Source: Sacculina carcini (lineage: Eukaryota > Arthropoda > Thecostraca > Sacculinidae). Taken from it: DNA of 64,000 nt. The notes beneath the pieces were generated by a model that saw only the letters and a program-made list of their open reading frames with translations, had not been told where the DNA came from and ran no database searches. Shown one piece after another: positions 38,729-50,867 of this stretch; the stretch's first letter is position 1; every line of letters begins with the position of its first letter. Location of the stretch: positions 277,298 through 341,297 of the forward strand of contig OU696578.1 in the NCBI GenBank assembly GCA_916048095.2, written 5' to 3'. Made by a program: the position numbers and the translations under genes.

Positions 38729-39937
38729 AATTGTTACCTAAGTGTTACCTAAGTGTGCCCTAAGTGTTACCTAAGTGTGCCCTAAGTGTTACCTAAGTGT
38801 GCCCTAAGTGTTACCTAAGTGTGCCCTAAGTGTTACCTAAGTGTGATCTAAGTGTTACCTAAGTGTGCCCTAACTGTTACCTAAGTGTGCCCTAAGTGTT
38901 ACCTAAGTGTGCCCTAAGTGTTACCTAAGTGTTACCTAAGTGTTACCTAAGTGTTACCTAAGTGTTACCCAAGTGTTACCTAAGTGTTACCCACGTGTTA
39001 CCTAAGTGTGCCCTAAATGTTACCTAAGTGTTACCTAAGTGTTACCTAAGTGTTACCTAAGTGTGCCCTAAGTGTTACCTAAGTATGCCCTAAGTGTTAC
39101 CTAAGTGTGCCCTAAGTGTTACCTAAGTGTGCCCTAAGTGTTACCTAAGTGTGCCCTAAGTGTTACCAAAGTGTGTCCTAAGTGTTTCCCAAGTGTGCCC
39201 TAAGTGTTACCTAAGTGTACCCTAAGTGTTACCTAAGTGTTACCTAAGTGTTACCTAAGTGTTACCTAAGTGTACCCTAAGTGTTACCTAAGTGTGCCCT
39301 AAGTGTTACCTAAGTGTTACCTAAGTGTTACCTAAGTGTGCCCTAAGTGTTACCTAAGTGTGCCCTAAGTGTTACCTAAGTGTGCCCTAAGTGTTACCTA
39401 AGTGTGCCCTAAGTGTTACCTAAGTGTTACCTAAGTGTTACCTAAGTGTTACCTAAGTGTTACCTAAGTGTTACCTAAGTTTACCTAAGTGTTACCCACG
39501 TGTGCCCTAAGTGTTACCTAAGTGTGCCCTAAGTGTTACCTAAGTGTGCCCTAAGTGTTACCTAAGTGTGCCCTAAGTGTTACCTAAGTGTGCCCTAAGT
39601 GTTACCTAAGTGTGCCCTAAGTGTTACCTAAGTGTTACCTAAGTGTGCCCTAAGTGTGCCCTAAGTGTGCCCTAAGTGTTACCTAAGTGTGCCCTAAGTG
39701 TTACCTAAGTGTGCCCTAAGTGTTTCCTAAGTGTGCCCTAAGTGTTACCTAAGTGTACCCTAAGTGTTACCTAAGTGTTACCTAAGTGTTACCTAAGTGT
39801 TACCCAAGTGTTACCTAAGTGTTACCCACGTGTTACCTAAGTGTGCCCTAAGTGTTACCTAAGTGTGCCCTAAGTGTTACCTAAGTGTGCCCTAAGTGTT
39901 ACCTAAGTGTGCCCTAAGTGTTACCTAAGTGTTACCT
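38729..39937 (+). repeat. HOR 16, 1,209 bp, shortest form
   Basis: M1 is cut after AACTG and an A-run, then passes near 38966 to the end of M3 (CCCAAG, CACGTG, AAATG, GTATG) and M4. Only one 10-bp unit is present, so the length is 110 units minus 1 bp. A private ACCAAAG unit lies at 39165-39171. The second copy, with the same private variant, is at 54718-55926. Confidence 0.85.
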
Positions 39938-41705
39938 AATTGTTACCTAAGTGTTACCTAAGTGTGCCCTAAGTGTTACCTAAGTGTGCCCTAAGTGTTA
40001 CCTAAGTGTGCCCTAAGTGTTACCTAAGTGTGCCCTAAGTGTTACCTAAGTGTGATCTAAGTGTTACCTAAGTGTGCCCTAACTGTTACCTAAGTGTGCC
40101 CTAAGTGTTACCTAAGTGTGCCCTAAGTGTTACCTAAGTGTTACCTAAGTGTTACCTAAGTGTTACCTAAGTGTGCCCTAAGTGTTACCTAAGTGTTACC
40201 TAAGTATGCCCTAAGTGTTACCTAAGTGTTACCTAAGTGTGCCCTAAGTGTTACCTAAGTGTGCCCTAAGTGTTACCTAAGTGTGCCCTAAGTGTTACCT
40301 AAGTGTTACCTAAGTGTTACCTAAGTGTTACCTAAGTGTTACCTAAGTGTTACCTAAGTGTTACCTAAGTTTACCTAAGTGTTACCCAAGTGTGCCCTAA
40401 GTGTTACCTAAGTGTGCCCTAAGTGTTACCTAAGTGTGCCCTAAGTGTTACCTAAGTGTGCCCTAAGTGTTACCTAAGTGTGCCCTAAGTGTTACCTAAG
40501 TGTTACCTAAGTGTTACCTAAGTGTTACCTAAGTGTTACCCAAGTGTTACTTAAGTGTTACCCACGTGTTACCTAAGTGTGCCCTAAGTGTTACCTAAGT
40601 GTGCCCTAAGTGTTACCTAAGTGTGCCCTAAGTGTTACCTAAGTGATACCTAAGTTTTACCTAAGTGTTACCTAAGTGTGCCCTAAGTGTTACCTAAGTG
40701 TGCCCTAAGTGTTAACTAAGTGTGCCCTAAGTGTTACCTAAGTGTGCCCTAAGTGTTACCTAAGTGTTACCTAAGTGTTACCTAAGTGTTACCTAAGTGT
40801 TACCTAAGTGTTACCTAAGTGTGCCCGAAGTGTTACCTAAGTGTTACCTAAGTGTTACCTAAGTGTTACCTAAGTGTTACCTAAGTGTTACTTAAGTGTG
40901 CCCTAAGTGTTACCTAAGTGTGCCCTAAGTGTTACCTAAGTGTGTCCTAAGTGTTTCCCAAGTGTGCCCTAAGTGTTACCTAAGTGTACCCTAAGTGTTA
41001 CCTAAGTGTTACCTAAGTGTTACCTAAGTGTTACCTAAGTGTACCCTAAGTGTTACCTAAGTGTGCCCTAAGTGTTACCTAAGTGTTACCTAAGTGTTAC
41101 CTAAGTGTGCCCTAAGTGTTACCTAAGTGTGCCCTAAGTGTTACCTAAGTGTGCCCTAAGTGTTACTTAAGTGTGCCCTAAGTGTTACCTAAGTGTTACC
41201 TAAGTGTTACCTAAGTGTTACCTAAGTGTTACCTAAGTTTACCTAAGTTTACCTAAGTGTTACCCACGTGTGCCCTAAGTGTTACCTAAGTGTGCCCTAA
41301 GTGTTACCTAAGTGTGCCCTAAGTGTTACCTAAGTGTGCCCTAAGTGTTACCTAAGTGTGCCCTAAGTGTTACCTAAGTGTGCCCTAAGTGTTACCTAAG
41401 TGTTACCTAAGTGTGCCCTAAGTGTGCCCTAAGTGTGCCCTAAGTGTTACCTAAGTGTGCCCTAAGTGTTACCTAAGTGTGCCCTAAGTGTTTCCTAAGT
41501 GTGCCCTAAGTGTTACCTGAGTGTACCCTAAGTGTTACCTAAGTGTTACCTAAGTGTTACCTAAGTGTTACCCAAGTGTTACCTAAGTGTTACCCACGTG
41601 TTACCTAAGTGTGCCCTAAGTGTTACCTAAGTGTGCCCTAAGTGTTACCTAAGTGTGCCCTAAGTGTTACCTAAGTGTGCCCTAAGTGTTACCTAAGTGT
41701 TACCT
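39938..41705 (+). repeat. HOR 17, 1,768 bp, M1-M2-M4
   Basis: Three-module HOR with CCCGAAG (G at 40827) and a private GATACC unit starting at 40645, next to GTTTT. M4 has two consecutive 10-bp units near 41230-41250. The second copy is at 55927-57694. Confidence 0.85.
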
Positions 41706-44309
41706 AATTGTTACCTAAGTGTTACCTAAGTGTGCCCTAAGTGTTACCTAAGTGTGCCCTAAGTGTTACCTAAGTGTGCCCTAAGTGTTACCTAAGTGTG
41801 CCCTAAGTGTTACCTAAGTGTGATCTAAGTGTTACCTAAGTGTGCCCTAACTGTTACCTAAGTGTGCCCTAAGTGTTACCTAAGTGTGCCCTAAGTGTTA
41901 CCTAAGTGTTACCTAAGTGTTACCTAAGTGTTACCTAAGTGTGCCCTAAGTGTTACCTAAGTGTTACCTAAGTATGCCCTAAGTGTTACCTAAGTGTTAC
42001 CTAAGTGTGCCCTAAGTGTTACCTAAGTGTGCCCTAAGTGTTACCTAAGTGTGCCCTAAGTGTTACCTAAGTGTTACCTAAGTGTTACCTAAGTGTTACC
42101 TAAGTGTTACCTAAGTGTTACCTAAGTGTTACCTAAGTTTACCTAAGTGTTACCCAAGTGTGCCCTAAGTGTTACCTAAGTGTGCCCTAAGTGTTACCTA
42201 AGTGTGCCCTAAGTGTTACCTAAGTGTGCCCTAAGTGTTACCTAAGTGTGCCCTAAGTGTTACCTAAGTGTTACCTAAGTGTTACCTAAGTGTTACCTAA
42301 GTGTTACCCAAGTGTTACTTAAGTGTTACCCACGTGTTACCTAAGTGTGCCCTAAGTGTTACCTAAGTGTGCCCTAAGTGTTACCTAAGTGTGCCCTAAG
42401 TGTTACCTAAGTGTTACCTAAGTGTTACCTAAGTGTTACCTAAGTGTGCCCTAAGTGTTACCTAAGTGTGCCCTAAGTGTTACCTAAGTGTGCCCTAAGT
42501 GTTACCTAAGTGTGCCCTAAGTGTTACCTAAGTGTGCCCTAAGTGTTACCTAAGTGTTACCTAAGTGTTACCTAAGTGTTACCTAAGTGTGCCCGAAGTG
42601 TTACCTAAGTGTTACCTAAGTGTTACCTAAGTATGCCCTAAGTGTTACCTAAGTGTTACCTAAGTGTGCCCTAAGTGTTACCTAAGTGTGCCCTAAGTGT
42701 TACCTAAGTGTGCCCTAAGTGTTACCTAAGTGTTACCTAAGTGTTACCTAAGTGTTACCTAAGTGTTACCTAAGTGTTACCTAAGTGTTACCTAAGTTTA
42801 CCTAAGTGTTACCCAAGTGTGCCCTAAGTGTTACCTAAGTGTGCCCTAAGTGTTACCTAAGTGTGCCCTAAGTGTTACCTAAGTGTGCCCTAAGTGTTAC
42901 CTAAGTGTTACCTAAGTGTTACCTAAGTGTTACCTAAGTGTGCCCTAAGTGTTACCTAAGTGTTACCTAAGTATGCCCTAAGTGTTACCTAAGTGTTACC
43001 TAAGTGTGCCCTAAGTGTTACCTAAGTGTGCCCTAAGTGTTACCTAAGTGTGCCCTAAGTGTTACCTAAGTGTGCCCTAAGTGTTACCTAAGTGTGCCCT
43101 AAGTGTTACCCAAGTGTGCCCTAAGTGTTACCTAAGTGTGCCCTAAGTGTTACCTAAGTGTTACCTAAGTGTGCCCTAAGTGTGCCCTAAGTTTGCCCTA
43201 AGTGTTACCTAAGTGTGCCCTAAGTGTTACCTAAGTGTGCCCTAAGTGTTTCCTAAGTGTGCCCTAAGTGTTACCTAAGTGTACCCTAAGTGTTACCTAA
43301 GTGTTACCTAAGTGTTACCTAAGTGTTACCTAAGTGTTACCCAAGTGTTACCTAAGTGTTACCCACGTGTTACCTAAGTGTGCCCTAAATGTTACCTAAG
43401 TGTTACCTAAGTGTTACCTAAGTGTTACCTAAGTGTGCCCTAAGTGTTACCTAAGTATGCCCTAAGTGTTACCTAAGTGTGCCCTAAGTGTTACCTAAGT
43501 GTGCCCTAAGTGTTACCTAAGTGTGCCCTAAGTGTTACCTAAGTGTGTCCTAAGTGTTTCCCAAGTGTGCCCTAAGTGTTACCTAAGTGTACCCTAAGTG
43601 TTACCTAAGTGTTACCTAAGTGTTACCTAAGTGTTACCTAAGTGTACCCTAAGTGTTACCTAAGTGTGCCCTAAGTGTTACCTAAGTGTTACCTAAGTGT
43701 TACCTAAGTGTGCCCTAAGTGTTACCTAAGTGTGCCCTAAGTGTTACCTAAGTGTGCCCTAAGTGTTACCTAAGTGTGCCCTAAGTGTTACCTAAGTGTT
43801 ACCTAAGTGTTACCTAAGTGTTACCTAAGTGTTACCTAAGTGTTACCTAAGTTTACCTAAGTGTTACCCACGTGTGCCCTAAGTGTTACCTAAGTGTGCC
43901 CTAAGTGTTACCTAAGTGTGCCCTAAGTGTTACCTAAGTGTGCCCTAAGTGTTACCTAAGTGTGCCCTAAGTGTTACCTAAGTGTGCCCTAAGTGTTACC
44001 TAAGTGTTACCTAAGTGTGCCCTAAGTGTGCCCTAAGTGTGCCCTAAGTGTTACCTAAGTGTGCCCTAAGTGTTACCTAAGTGTGCCCTAAGTGTTTCCT
44101 AAGTGTGCCCTAAGTGTTACCTAAGTGTACCCTAAGTGTTACCTAAGTGTTACCTAAGTGTTACCTAAGTGTTACCCAAGTGTTACCTAAGTGTTACCCA
44201 CGTGTTACCTAAGTGTGCCCTAAGTGTTACCTAAGTGTGCCCTAAGTGTTACCTAAGTGTGCCCTAAGTGTTACCTAAGTGTGCCCTAAGTGTTACCTAA
44301 GTGTTACCT
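41706..44309 (+). repeat. HOR 18, 2,604 bp, M1-M2-M3-M4
   Basis: Four-module HOR. The GTTTT and TTAAC markers expected near 42420-42510 are consensus here, while CCCGAAG (G at 42595) remains. This fits a short conversion tract or replacement by a homogeneous stretch. The second copy at 57695-60298 shares this state. Confidence 0.84.
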
Positions 44310-47300
44310 AATTGTTACCTAAGTGTTACCTAAGTGTGCCCTAAGTGTTACCTAAGTGTGCCCTAAGTGTTACCTAAGTGTGCCCTAAGTGTTACCTAAG
44401 TGTGCCCTAAGTGTTACCTAAGTGTGATCTAAGTGTTACCTAAGTGTGCCCTAACTGTTACCTAAGTGTGCCCTAAGTGTTACCTAAGTGTGCCCTAAGT
44501 GTTACCTAAGTGTTACCTGAGTGTTACCTAAGTGTTACCTAAGTGTGCCCTAAGTGTTACCTAAGTGTTACCTAAGTATGCCCTAAGTGTTACCTAAGTG
44601 TTACCTAAGTGTGCCCTAAGTGTTACCTAAGTGTGCCCTAAGTGTTACCTAAGTGTGCCCTAAGTGTTACCTAAGTGTTACCTAAGTGTTACCTAAGTGT
44701 TACCTAAGTGTTACCTAAGTGTTACCTAAGTGTTACCTAAGTTTACCTAAGTGTTACCCAAGTGTGCCCTAAGTGTTACCTAAGTGTGCCCTAAGTGTTA
44801 CCTAAGTGTGCCCTAAGTGTTACCTAAGTGTGCCCTAAGTGTTACCTAAGTGTGCCCTAAGTGTTACCTAAGTGTTACCTAAGTGTTACCTAAGTGTTAC
44901 CTAAGTGTTACCCAAGTGTTACTTAAGTGTTACCCACGTGTTACCTAAGTGTGCCCTAAGTGTTACCTAAGTGTGCCCTAAGTGTTACCTAAGTGTGCCC
45001 TAAGTGTTACCTAAGTGTTACCTAAGTTTTACCTAAGTGTTACCTAAGTGTGCCCTAAGTGTTACCTAAGTGTGCCCTAAGTGTTAACTAAGTGTGCCCT
45101 AAGTGTTACCTAAGTGTGCCCTAAGTGTTACCTAAGTGTTACCTAAGTGTTACCTAAGTGTTACCTAAGTGTTACCTAAGTGTTACCTAAGTGTGCCCGA
45201 AGTGTTACCTAAGTGTTACCTAAGTGTTACCTAAGTGTTACCTAAGTGTTACCTAAGTGTTACTTAAGTGTGCCCTAAGTGTTACCTAAGTGTGCCCTAA
45301 GTGTTACCTAAGTGTGCCCTAAGTGTTACCTAAGTGTGATCTAAGTGTTACCTAAGTGTGCCCTAACTGTTACCTAAGTGTGCCCTAAGTGTTACCTAAG
45401 TGTGCCCTAAGTGTTACCTAAGTGTTACCTAAGTGTTACCTAAGTGTTACCTAAGTGTGCCCTAAGTGTTACCTAAGTGTTACCTAAGTGTTACCTAAGT
45501 GTGCCCTAAGTGTTACCTAAGTGTGCCCTAAGTGTTACCTAAGTGTGCCCTAAGTGTTACCTAAGTGTTACCTAAGTGTTACCTAAGTGTTACCTAAGTT
45601 TACCTAAGTGTTACCTAAGTTTACCTAAGTGTTACCTAAGTGTGCCCTAAGTGTTACCTAAGTGTGCCCTAAGTGTGATCTAAGTGTTACCTAAGTGTGC
45701 CCTAACTGTTACCTAAGTGTGTCCTAAGTGTTACCTAAGTGTGCCCTAAGTGTTACCTAAGTGTTACCTAAGTGTTACCTAAGTGTTACCTAAGTGTGCC
45801 CTAAGTGTTACCTAAGTGTTACCTAAGTATGCCCTAAGTGTTACCTAAGTGTTACCTAAGTGTGCCCTAAGTGTTACCTAAGTGTGCCCTAAGTGTTACC
45901 TAAGTGTGCCCTAAGTGTTACCTAAGTGTTACCTAAGTGTTACCTAAGTGTTACCTAAGTGTTACCTAAGTGTTACCTAAGTGTTACCTAAGTTTACCTA
46001 AGTGTTACCCAAGTGTGCCCTAAGTGTTACCTAAGTGTGCCCTAAGTGTTACCTAAGTGTGCCCTAAGTGTTACCTAAGTGTGCCCTAAGTGTTACCTAA
46101 GTGTGCCCTAAGTGTTACCTAAGTGTTACCTAAGTGTTACCTAAGTGTTACCTAAGTGTTACCCAAGTGTTACTTAAGTGTTACCCACGTGTTACCTAAG
46201 TGTGCCCTAAGTGTTACCTAAGTGTGCCCTAAGTGTTACCTAAGTGTGCCCTAAGTGTTACCTAAGTGTTACCTAAGTTTTACCTAAGTGTTACCTAAGT
46301 GTGCCCTAAGTGTTACCTAAGTGTGCCCTAAGTGTTAACTAAGTGTGCCCTAAGTGTTACCTAAGTGTGCCCTAAGTGTTACCTAAGTGTTACCTAAGTG
46401 TTACCTAAGTGTTACCTAAGTGTTACCTAAGTGTTACCTAAGTGTGCCCGAAGTGTTACCTAAGTGTTACCTAAGTGTTACCTAAGTGTTACCTAAGTGT
46501 TACCTAAGTGTTACTTAAGTGTGCCCTAAGTGTTACCTAAGTGTGCCCTAAGTGTTACCTAAGTGTGCCCTAAGTGTTACCTAAGTGTGATCTAAGTGTT
46601 ACCTAAGTGTGCCCTAACTGTTACCTAAGTGTGCCCTAAGTGTTACCTAAGTGTGCCCTAAGTGTTACCTAAGTGTTACCTAAGTGTTACCTAAGTGTTA
46701 CCTAAGTGTGCCCTAAGTGTTACCTAAGTGTTACCTAAGTGTTACCTAAGTGTGCCCTAAGTGTTACCTAAGTGTGCCCTAAGTGTTACCTAAGTGTGCC
46801 CTAAGTGTTACCTAAGTGTTACCTAAGTGTTACCTAAGTGTTACCTAAGTTTACCTAAGTGTTACCTAAGTTTACCTAAGTGTTACCTAAGTGTGCCCTA
46901 AGTGTTACCTAAGTGTGCCCCAAGTGTTACCTAAGTGTGCCCTAAGTGTTACCTAAGTGTGCCCTAAGTGTTACCTAAGTGTTACCTAAGTGTGCCCTAA
47001 GTGTGCCCTAAGTGTGCCCTAAGTGTTACCTAAGTGTGCCCTAAGTGTTACCTAAGTGTGCCCTAAGTGTTACCTAAGTGTTACCTAAGTGTTACCTAAG
47101 TGTGCCCTAAGTGTTACCTAAGTGTGCCCTAAGTGTTACCTAAGTGTTACCTAAGTGTTACCTAAGTGTTACCTAAGTGTGCCCTAAGTGTTACCTAAGT
47201 GTGCCCTAAGTGTTACCTAAGTGTGCCCTAAGTGTTACCTAAGTGTGCCCTAAGTGTTACCTAAGTGTGCCCTAAGTGTTACCTAAGTGTGCCCTAAGTG

Positions 47301-47506
47301 TTACCTAAGTGTTACCTAAGTGTGCCCTAAGTGTGCCCTAAGTGTGCCCTAAGTGTTACCTAAGTGTGCCCTAAGTGTTACCTAAGTGTGCCCTAAGTGT
47401 TTCCTAAGTGTGCCCTAAGTGTTACCTAAGTGTACCCTAAGTGTTACCTAAGTGTTACCTAAGTGTTACCTAAGTGTGCCCTAAGTGTTACCTAAGTGTG
47501 CCCTAA
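44310..47506 (+). repeat. Terminal HOR before inversion, internally duplicated
   Basis: Begins M1-M2, then contains a 1,251-bp tandem duplication (annotated separately) and ends in an M4-like block (TGCCC triplet, TTTCC at about 47400, TACCC near 47432). It stops at TGCCCTAA, 47499-47506, where the strand orientation of the satellite flips. The expected CACGTG and AATTG end of M4 are missing. Confidence 0.82.
44425..46920 (+). repeat. 1,251-bp tandem duplication (two copies)
   Basis: Copy one is about 44425-45675, copy two 45676 to about 46920. Offsets of exactly 1,251 bp: TGATC 44426/45677, GTATG 44577/45828, CACGTG 44935/46186, TTAAC 45084/46335, CCCGAAG 45199/46450, a second TGATC 45338/46589 and 10-bp units 45598/46849. 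The size equals 114 units minus 3 bp. Each copy contains two TGATC-AACTG blocks. At its end each copy has two 10-bp units about 21 bp apart that are not followed by CCCAAG or CACGTG, unlike elsewhere. A TGTCC variant near 45722 is private to copy two. The same structure recurs 15,989 bp downstream. Confidence 0.87.
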
Positions 47507-47825
47507 CACTTAGGTAACACTTAGGGCACACTTAGGTAACACTTAGGTAACACTTAGGTAACACTTAGGGCACACTTAGGTAACACTTAGGGCACACTTA
47601 GGAAACACTTAGGGCACACTTAGGTAACACTTAGGGCACACTTAGGTAACACTTAGGGCACACTTAGGGCACACTTAGGGCACACTTAGGTAACACTTAG
47701 GTAACACTTAGGGCACACTTAGGTAACACTTAGGGCACACTTAGGTAACACTTAGGGCACACTTAGGTAACACTTAGGGCACACTTAGGTAACACTTAGG
47801 GCACACTTAGGTAACACTTAGGGCA
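47180..47825. repeat. Foldback palindrome at left inversion junction
   Basis: Left arm 47180-47498 and right arm 47507-47825 are inverted copies of 29 units (319 bp), separated by the 8-bp spacer TGCCCTAA (47499-47506). By unit-by-unit reading I found one difference, TACCC in the left arm versus TGCCC in the right. Outside the arms the sequences part: the right arm continues to CACGTG, the left to an A-run. This could extrude as a long hairpin and is a classic product of template switching or foldback repair, although a foldback assembly artefact must be excluded. Confidence 0.88.
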
Positions 47826-50800
47826 CACGTGGGTAACACTTAGGTAAACTTAGGTAACACTTAGGTAACACTTAGGTAACACTTAGGTAACACTTAGGTA
47901 ACACTTAGGTAACACTTAGGGCACACTTAGGTAACACTTAGGGCACACTTAGGTAACACTTAGGGCACACTTAGGTAACACTTAGGGCACACTTAGGTAA
48001 CACTTAGGTAACACTTAGGTAACACTTAGGGCACACTTAGGTAACACTTAGGGTACACTTAGGTAACACTTAGGTAACACTTAGGTAACACTTAGGTAAC
48101 ACTTAGGGTACACTTAGGTAACACTTAGGGCACACTTGGGAAACACTTAGGACACACTTAGGTAACACTTAGGGCACACTTAGGTAACACTTAGGGCACA
48201 CTTAAGTAACACTTAGGTAACACTTAGGTAACACTTAGGTAACACTTAGGTAACACTTAGGTAACACTTCGGGCACACTTAGGTAACACTTAGGTAACAC
48301 TTAGGTAACACTTAGGTAACACTTAGGTAACACTTAGGTAACACTTAGGGCACACTTAGGTAACACTTAGGGCACACTTAGTTAACACTTAGGGCACACT
48401 TAGGTAACACTTAGGGCACACTTAGGTAACACTTAGGTAAAACTTAGGTAACACTTAGGTAACACTTAGGGCACACTTAGGTAACACTTAGGGCACACTT
48501 AGGTAACACTTAGGGCACACTTAGGTAACACGTGGGTAACACTTAAGTAACACTTGGGTAACACTTAGGTAACACTTAGGTAACACTTAGGTAACACTTA
48601 GGTAACACTTAGGGCACACTTAGGTAACACTTAGGGCACACTTAGGTAACACTTAGGGCACACTTAGGTAACACTTAGGGCACACTTAGGTAACACTTAG
48701 GGCACACTTGGGTAACACTTAGGTAAACTTAGGTAACACTTAGGTAACACTTAGGTAACACTTAGGTAACACTTAGGTAACACTTAGGTAACACTTAGGT
48801 AACACTTAGGGCACACTTAGGTAACACTTAGGGCACACTTAGGTAACACTTAGGGCACACTTAGGTAACACTTAGGTAACACTTAGGGCATACTTAGGTA
48901 ACACTTAGGTAACACTTAGGGCACACTTAGGTAACACTTAGGTAACACTTAGGTAACACTTAGGTAACACTTAGGGCACACTTAGGTAACACTTAGGGCA
49001 CACTTAGGTAACAGTTAGGGCACACTTAGGTAACACTTAGATCACACTTAGGTAACACTTAGGGCACACTTAGGTAACACTTAGGGCACACTTAGGTAAC
49101 ACTTAGGGCACACTTAGGTAACACTTAGGGCACACTTAGGTAACACTTAGGTAACAATTAGGTAACACTTAGGTAACACTTAGGGCACACTTAGGTAACA
49201 CTTAGGGCACACTTAGGTAACACTTAGGGCACACTTAGGTAACACTTAGGGCACACTTAGGTAACACGTGGGTAACACTTAGGTAACACTTGGGTAACAC
49301 TTAGGTAACACTTAGGTAACACTTAGGTAACACTTAGGGTACACTTAGGTAACACTTAGGGCACACTTAGGAAACACTTAGGGCACACTTAGGTAACACT
49401 TAGGGCACACTTAGGTAACACTTAGGGCACACTTAGGGCACACTTAGGGCACACTTAGGTAACACTTAGGTAACACTTAGGGCACACTTAGGTAACACTT
49501 AGGGCACACTTAGGTAACACTTAGGGCACACTTAGGTAACACTTAGGGCACACTTAGGTAACACTTAGGGCACACTTAGGTAACACTTAGGGCACACGTG
49601 GGTAACACTTAGGTAAACTTAGGTAACACTTAGGTAACACTTAGGTAACACTTAGGTAACACTTAGGTAACACTTAGGTAACACTTAGGGCACACTTAGG
49701 TAACACTTAGGGCACACTTAGGTAACACTTAGGGCACACTTAGGTAACACTTAGGTAACACTTAGGGCATACTTAGGTAACACTTAGGTAACACTTAGGG
49801 CATACTTAGGTAACACTTAGGTAACACTTAGGGCACACTTAGGTAACACTTAGGTAACACTTAGGTAACACTTAGGTAACACTTAGGGCACACTTAGGTA
49901 ACACTTAGGGCACACTTAGGTAACAGTTAGGGCACACTTAGGTAACACTTAGGTAACACTTAGGTAACACTTAGGGCACACTTAGGTAACACTTAGGGCA
50001 CACTTAGGTAACACTTAGGGCACACTTAGGTAACACTTAGGGCACACTTAGGTAACACTTAGGTAACACTTAGGTAACACTTAGGGCACACTTAGGTAAC
50101 ACTTAGGGTACACTTAGGTAACACTTAGGTAACACTTAGGTAACACTTAGGTAACACTTAGGGTACACTTAGGTAACACTTAGGGCACACTTGGGAAACA
50201 CTTAGGACACACTTAGGTAACACTTAGGGCACACTTAGGTAACATTTAGGGCACACTTAGGTAACACTTAGGGCACACTTAGGTAACACTTAGGGCATAC
50301 TTAGGTAACACTTAGGGCACACTTAGGTAACACTTAGGTAACACTTAGGTAACACTTAGGTAACATTTAGGGCACACTTAGGTAACACGTGGGTAACACT
50401 TAGGTAACACTTGGGTAACACTTAGGTAACACTTAGGTAACACTTAGGTAACACTTAGGTAACACTTAGGTAACACTTAGGGTACACTTAGGTAACACTT
50501 AGGGCACACTTAGGAAACACTTAGGGCACACTTAGGTAACACTTAGGGCACACTTAGGTAACACTTAGGGCACACTTAGGGCACACTTAGGGCACACTTA
50601 GGTAACACTTAGGTAACACTTAGGGCACACTTAGGTAACACTTAGGGCACACTTAGGTAACACTTAGGGCACACTTAGGTAACACTTAGGGCACACTTAG
50701 GTAACACTTAGGGCACACTTAGGTAACACTTAGGGCACACGTGGGTAACACTTAGGTAAACTTAGGTAACACTTAGGTAACACTTAGGTAACACTTAGGT

Positions 50801-50827
50801 AACACTTAGGTAACACTTAGGTAACAC
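47507..50827 (-). repeat. Inverted 3.3-kb satellite block
   Basis: The satellite is read here as CACTTAGGTAA and CACTTAGGGCA. It is an inverted copy of about 30821-34085. Mirror positions sum to 81648 for the outer part (CACGTG 50738-50743 with 30905-30910; AAATG 50367 with 31281; GTATG 49805 with 31843) and to 81670 for the inner part (AATTG 49156-49159 with 32511-32514; GATC 49040-49043 with 32627-32630; CCCG 48270-48273 with 33397-33400; GTGTCC 48150-48155 with 33515-33520). The change of 22 bp is a two-unit indel between 49601 and 49801. The last 80 bp or so next to 47507 resemble the adjacent left arm rather than 34.1 kb. It is the only reversed block in the window. Confidence 0.93.
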
Positions 50828-50867
50828 TAAGTGTTACCTAAGTGTTACCTAAGTGTTACCTAAGTGT
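50791..50867. repeat. Short palindrome at right inversion junction
   Basis: The satellite returns to forward orientation at GGTAACACTAAGTGTTACC (50820-50838): GGTAACAC and GTGTTACC flank a TAA centre at 50828-50830. The perfect arms extend to 37 bp each (50791-50827 and 50831-50867), ending where the right side changes to TACCC. Confidence 0.9.

Larger units (their letters stand above)
34971..47475 (+). repeat. 12.5-kb segmental duplication, copy 1
   Basis: This segment is repeated in the same orientation at 50828-63464. At least twenty marker pairs share the offset 15,989 after the 132-bp difference, including private variants: ACCAAAG 39162/55151 (counted from its GTT), GATACC 40645/56634, CCTGA 44516/60505, TCC of TGTCC 45722/61711, and CCCCAAG with its C at 46921/62910. 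HOR spacings 1746-1209-1768-2604 repeat exactly. The match ends at 47475, where copy 1 has TGCCC and copy 2 has TTACCCAAG. Confidence 0.93.

Noticed and set aside
47180..47825. Rho-independent terminator or regulatory hairpin
   Set aside because: The palindrome is hundreds of bp long, lies in non-coding satellite, has no T-run and there is no gene to terminate.
47507..50827. Inverted transposon or terminal inverted repeat element
   Set aside because: The block is pure satellite, with no open frame, no target-site duplication and no non-satellite ends.
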